Shown one piece after another: positions 32,684 through 35,336 of a stretch of DNA of 35,336 bases. Source of the stretch: an uncultured Campylobacter sp. Lineage in GTDB: Bacteria; Campylobacterota; Campylobacteria; Campylobacterales; Campylobacteraceae. A model generated the notes under the pieces. The model did no database searches. It was not told the DNA's origin and saw nothing but the letters and a program-made list of their open reading frames with translations. The stretch spans positions 1 to 35,336 of the forward strand of contig NZ_CAJPMA010000006.1 in NCBI RefSeq assembly GCF_905371695.1. The letters are read 5' to 3'. Numbering within the stretch: position 1 is the stretch's first letter; each line of letters starts with the position of its first letter. A program made the translations under genes and the position numbers.

Positions 32684-32997
32684 CTAAATTTATCCCTAAA
32701 ATTTTAGGGGATTATAGCAAGGCGGGGCTTAATTTAAAAATTTAAAAGCGCTTAGAAGGAGGCTTGCTTCGCCTAAGAGAGATTGTCGCGCCGCGTAATT
32801 AAAATTTATGTTTTTAAGATGCGGGGTTGGGCAAGTAAAATTTGACTTCAAATTTGAACGTAAAACGATAAGGCGAAGTATCGCGAGATGATTTTTCGAG
32901 TTTTGAAGCAAAATTGAGCGTGCGCTAGGCATATAGCCTGCGGAGCGAAAATTTTGCGAAATCTCGGAAAAGCACTCGCGAGACAAGCCGTTACCTA
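32684..32997. other. 314-bp gap between TonB receptor and lpxB without a supported gene
   Basis: Apart from the lpxB promoter at its left end, this stretch holds no gene I can support. A minus-strand open frame of 85 codons (32729-32986) has a Ser/Leu/Asn-rich sequence with no recognisable domain and no good ribosome site. Local structure includes an imperfect hairpin near 32750-32776 (CTTA...GGC/GCC...TAAG) and several AAATTT words. The composition differs from the tight spacing elsewhere and looks like non-coding DNA or a gene remnant, possibly a dispersed repeat. No terminator for the receptor gene is obvious. Confidence 0.5.
32694..32716 (-). promoter_or_regulatory. lpxB promoter -10 with perfect palindrome at the start region
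   Basis: On the minus strand TATAAT (32711-32716, preceded by TTGC) is a perfect -10, 28 bases before the lpxB ATG. Directly after it comes CCCTAAAATTTTAGGG (32694-32709), a perfect 16-bp palindrome that would contain the transcription start and the first bases of the leader. It could be a protein operator or a 5'-end hairpin. There is no U-run, so it is not a terminator of lpxB-strand transcripts. Confidence 0.6.
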
Positions 32998-35283
32998 TTA
33001 AAACTTAACTTCGGCGGACAGCATAAACGTCCTACTCTCTCCCAACGTCAGTCCGTTTGCCGACCCGAGCACTCCGCTAGCTCCTACGCCGCCAGCTCCG
33101 TCCGCACTTGCAGGATACATTCCCGCCCAGTATTTTTTGTTAAATACGTTATTTACGTTAAATCGTAGCGTCGTTTGCTTGCCTAGCATCGCGCGGCTCG
33201 TGTATCGCACGCCAAGATCGGTCGTAAAAAAGCTAGGAATCGCGGCGGTGTTTAGATCGTCTACGTACATCTTGCTCGTGTAGTGGAAATTTGCGCTAAA
33301 CGCGAGCTTTTGGGTGCCGGGCACCGCGTAGTCAAATAGCATATTGGCATTAACTTTGGGCACGCCGTTTACGTATTTGCCCTCGGCCTCTTTTAGGCGC
33401 GGATTTTTAAATTTGGCGTCTATTAGCGTCACGCCGCCTAGCACGCTTAGATCGCTAGTTAGCTTGCCGCCGGCCATGAGTTCTAGGCCGTGATTTACTT
33501 GATCGCCTTGGACGTCGTAAACCCCGTTAGCCTGATAGGCGATCGGACGCGAAATTTTAAACAGCGCCGCGCTCATATCGGTTTCGCCCACGCGCGCTTT
33601 GGCGCCGATTTCGTATTGCTTAGAGCGGTAAGGCTTTAAAACCACGGCCGAACCGTCGGCGTTCGTGCCGCTGCCGCCTTGTTGCAAGCTATCGGCGTAA
33701 GTAAAGTATAAGCTTACGTCCTGCGCCGGATGATAAACTAGGCTGCCCGCCCAGCTAAGCCCGCTCTCGTTATATCTCGTAGTTATCGGCCTTAGAGTAG
33801 GCGGAGTGCCGCTTGCTACCGGGCGGCCGCGCTCTTTTATCCACGCGTTTGAGAGGCTTAGCATGAGGCTAAATTGATCGTTTATCGTGATGTCGTCTAA
33901 CACGGAGACGTTAAACATATCAGTCGTGCTTAGTTTGTATAGATCAGAGCCGCGCTTTGCGTTCGAGCCTGAATAAACGCGCGGGCTATATAAATTTCCG
34001 CCGCCTATCCAGGACTGCGTAGAGACGTTTTTATAGCGATATTGCACATAACGGAAACCGTTTGCCTGCACGCTAAAATCGTGGTTTAGCCCCCAAGTAT
34101 CAAAGTCGGTGACCGCTTTTAGATAGCCGCTAGGCAGATCAAATCTATACGCCGCCGTCGCTCCGCCGTCGTGGCGCGTGACGTAGTCGCCGTCTCTTTG
34201 ATAAGTCACGCTCCGAAAGGTTCTACCGCGCGGTATAAGGTAGTTTACCACGCTATGAATGTGGCGGTCGGCGCGCTGAAACTGCATACCGCCCTCAAAA
34301 TACCAATGCTCAAGCGGCGCGTATTTAAATTTCGCGCTTGCAGTCGTGGTTTTTAGAGTCATACCGCCAAAGCTCTGTCCCAAGCCCTTAGTCTTGCTAT
34401 CTACGGCCTTTGGTACGTAAAGTCCGTTTGATAACTTGCCGTTTGTTACGCCAAGGGCTAATTGTCCCGCAAAGCCCGCGGTATTATGCTCGTAATAGCT
34501 AGCCGCCGTCTCAAAAGTAAGCGCGTCGGTCGGATAAAACTCCAAAACCACGCTAGCTAGGCGGCGCTGATGATTGCTGTCTTTTACCTGCTTCGCGCCG
34601 TCGCTACCGTAAAATACGGCTCGGTAGCCGAATTTGTCGAATTTCATAGAGCTATCAAAGCCTAGGCCGAAATTTGCGCGGCTAGTGTAGTCCGCCCAAA
34701 CGGTTTGCTGATTTTCGGTCGGGCGCTTTCTGGTGTAGCTAAAAATGCCGACCGGATTTTGCGCCCCGTAAAGCGAGCCGGCGATGCCGTTTTGCACCTG
34801 GAAACTCTCAAACATCGCCATAGGTATCGCAGTCGTCGAGATGGTGTAAAAGCCGTCCCAGAAGCTATTGCCCACGACGCTGCCCTCAAATCCGCGCGTT
34901 TGCGGACGTCCGACCGTCGCGCCGCCACGCATCTGAATTTGCGCGGACGGGAAAAATTTAACCGCCTCTTCGTAGCCCGTTACGCCTTGGTGGTTCATTA
35001 TCTCCTTGCTTACGGTGTTGATTTGGTAGGGTAAATTTATGACCTTTTTGCCCGCTAGCATACCTTGCTGGACGTTTTTTGTTAAAAATCCTTCGCTGAT
35101 GCCGCTTTCGCTGATATTGTCGCCGACGCTGTTTATCTCGACGCCGCCAAGCTCGACGTTTTGAACGCTATTTGCTTGATTTGTGCTTTTAGCGGCCGAT
35201 GGCGTGCTAGCCTCGGCGGCGTTTGCCTGCGCCGCCAGTAACGCTAAAACCGCGCAGGCGGCGACTGAAATTTTGCCTCTCAT
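32998..35283 (-). CDS. TonB-dependent siderophore receptor
   Basis: Outer-membrane ligand-gated channel. A signal peptide (1-22, MRGKISVAACAVLALLAAQANA with cleavage before AEAS) is followed by a short lead containing VELGGVEINSVG, at the place of the TonB box. The plug domain (about 80-200) has NLPYQINTVSKEIM, RGFEG, NGIAGSLYGAQNPVG and TRKRP, as in the ferrichrome-receptor-like group. The beta-barrel runs to a terminal phenylalanine (SAEVKF). 761 residues, intact. There is no STN signalling domain. The ligand cannot be told. No tonB-exbBD or ABC transporter genes are adjacent in the window, and upstream context is cut. AAAGGA (35289-35294) lies five bases before the ATG. Confidence 0.93.
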   Translation of the reverse strand: MRGKISVAACAVLALLAAQANAAEASTPSAAKSTNQANSVQNVELGGVEINSVGDNISESGISEGFLTKNVQQGMLAGKKVINLPYQINTVSKEIMNHQGVTGYEEAVKFFPSAQIQMRGGATVGRPQTRGFEGSVVGNSFWDGFYTISTTAIPMAMFESFQVQNGIAGSLYGAQNPVGIFSYTRKRPTENQQTVWADYTSRANFGLGFDSSMKFDKFGYRAVFYGSDGAKQVKDSNHQRRLASVVLEFYPTDALTFETAASYYEHNTAGFAGQLALGVTNGKLSNGLYVPKAVDSKTKGLGQSFGGMTLKTTTASAKFKYAPLEHWYFEGGMQFQRADRHIHSVVNYLIPRGRTFRSVTYQRDGDYVTRHDGGATAAYRFDLPSGYLKAVTDFDTWGLNHDFSVQANGFRYVQYRYKNVSTQSWIGGGNLYSPRVYSGSNAKRGSDLYKLSTTDMFNVSVLDDITINDQFSLMLSLSNAWIKERGRPVASGTPPTLRPITTRYNESGLSWAGSLVYHPAQDVSLYFTYADSLQQGGSGTNADGSAVVLKPYRSKQYEIGAKARVGETDMSAALFKISRPIAYQANGVYDVQGDQVNHGLELMAGGKLTSDLSVLGGVTLIDAKFKNPRLKEAEGKYVNGVPKVNANMLFDYAVPGTQKLAFSANFHYTSKMYVDDLNTAAIPSFFTTDLGVRYTSRAMLGKQTTLRFNVNNVFNKKYWAGMYPASADGAGGVGASGVLGSANGLTLGESRTFMLSAEVKF

Positions 35284-35301
35284 TGCATTCCTTTATATAG
35301 A

Positions 35302-35335
35302 AATATAATTAAATATCGTAAAACTATGTTTTATA
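35302..35335 (-). promoter_or_regulatory. Candidate promoter of the TonB receptor
   Basis: On the minus strand TATAAA (35330-35335) could be a -10, leaving a leader of about 40 bases. Downstream GATATTTAATTATATTTC (about 35302-35319) is AT-rich and loosely resembles a Fur box, expected for a siderophore receptor, but matches it only in part. The region is cut by the window end, so this is weak. Confidence 0.25.
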
Positions 35336-35336
35336 C

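Noticed and set aside
32729..32986. 85-codon minus-strand open frame in the gap before lpxB
   Set aside because: No recognisable domain, no convincing ribosome site, and a composition unlike real neighbours. Kept only as a possible remnant.
1..35336. CRISPR arrays, tRNA/rRNA genes, insertion sequences or prophage genes
   Set aside because: No regularly spaced direct repeats, cloverleaf sequences, transposases, integrases or phage structural genes seen anywhere. The frequent AAATTT words are dispersed, not arrayed.

Overview
The window looks like chromosomal DNA of a motile Campylobacter (Campylobacterota). The evidence is the gene set (a 136-residue PerR-type Fur protein, CheV-CheA-CheW with a receiver domain on CheA, fliF-fliG-fliH, a Ctc-type L25, fused pheA), near-total use of one strand, and sequence saturated with AAATTT/AAAATTTT words. 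G+C judged by eye is about 45 percent, which fits the oral group (C. rectus, C. showae, C. curvus) better than C. jejuni. The species is inference; the genus is fairly safe.

Layout. 1-2452 (-): ileS, whose 3' end lies outside the window. 2564-3664 (+): a CinA-family gene, divergent from ileS and the only plus-strand gene. 3722-11467 (-): a run read from perR through a CYTH-CHAD protein, ubiE, xseA, serC, a D12-class adenine DNA methyltransferase and a methyltransferase with a regulatory domain. 11531-20310 (-): lysA, pheA, hisC, fliF, fliG, fliH, dxs. 20355-20376: an intrinsic terminator. 20377-32683 (-): lpxB, greA, argC, an LpxH-like hydrolase, cheV, cheA, cheW, serB, tal, pilT, rplY, pth and an LptF/LptG-family permease. 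32684-32997: a gap with no supported gene. 32998-35283 (-): a TonB-dependent siderophore receptor.

The content is mostly core: serine (serB, serC), lysine (lysA), phenylalanine (pheA), histidine (hisC) and arginine (argC) synthesis, isoprenoid precursors (dxs), menaquinone (ubiE), lipid A synthesis and transport (lpxB, LpxH-like, LptF/G-like), the flagellar MS-ring/switch/export base and the chemotaxis signalling core. Genes overlap by 1-8 bases or lie under 20 bases apart at most junctions, so long co-transcripts are likely.

I did not find an unmistakable new multi-gene system. The best leads are a solitary D12 DNA adenine methyltransferase inside the serC operon, in DNA very rich in RAATTY words (the site reported for the C. 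jejuni transformation methylase CtsM); a pilT-like ATPase with no pilus genes nearby; a CinA protein with a decayed N-terminal domain; inverted repeats at the lpxB start region and around a -10-like box before the CYTH-CHAD gene; and a terminator-like hairpin between ileS and cinA that faces a strand with no upstream gene in view.
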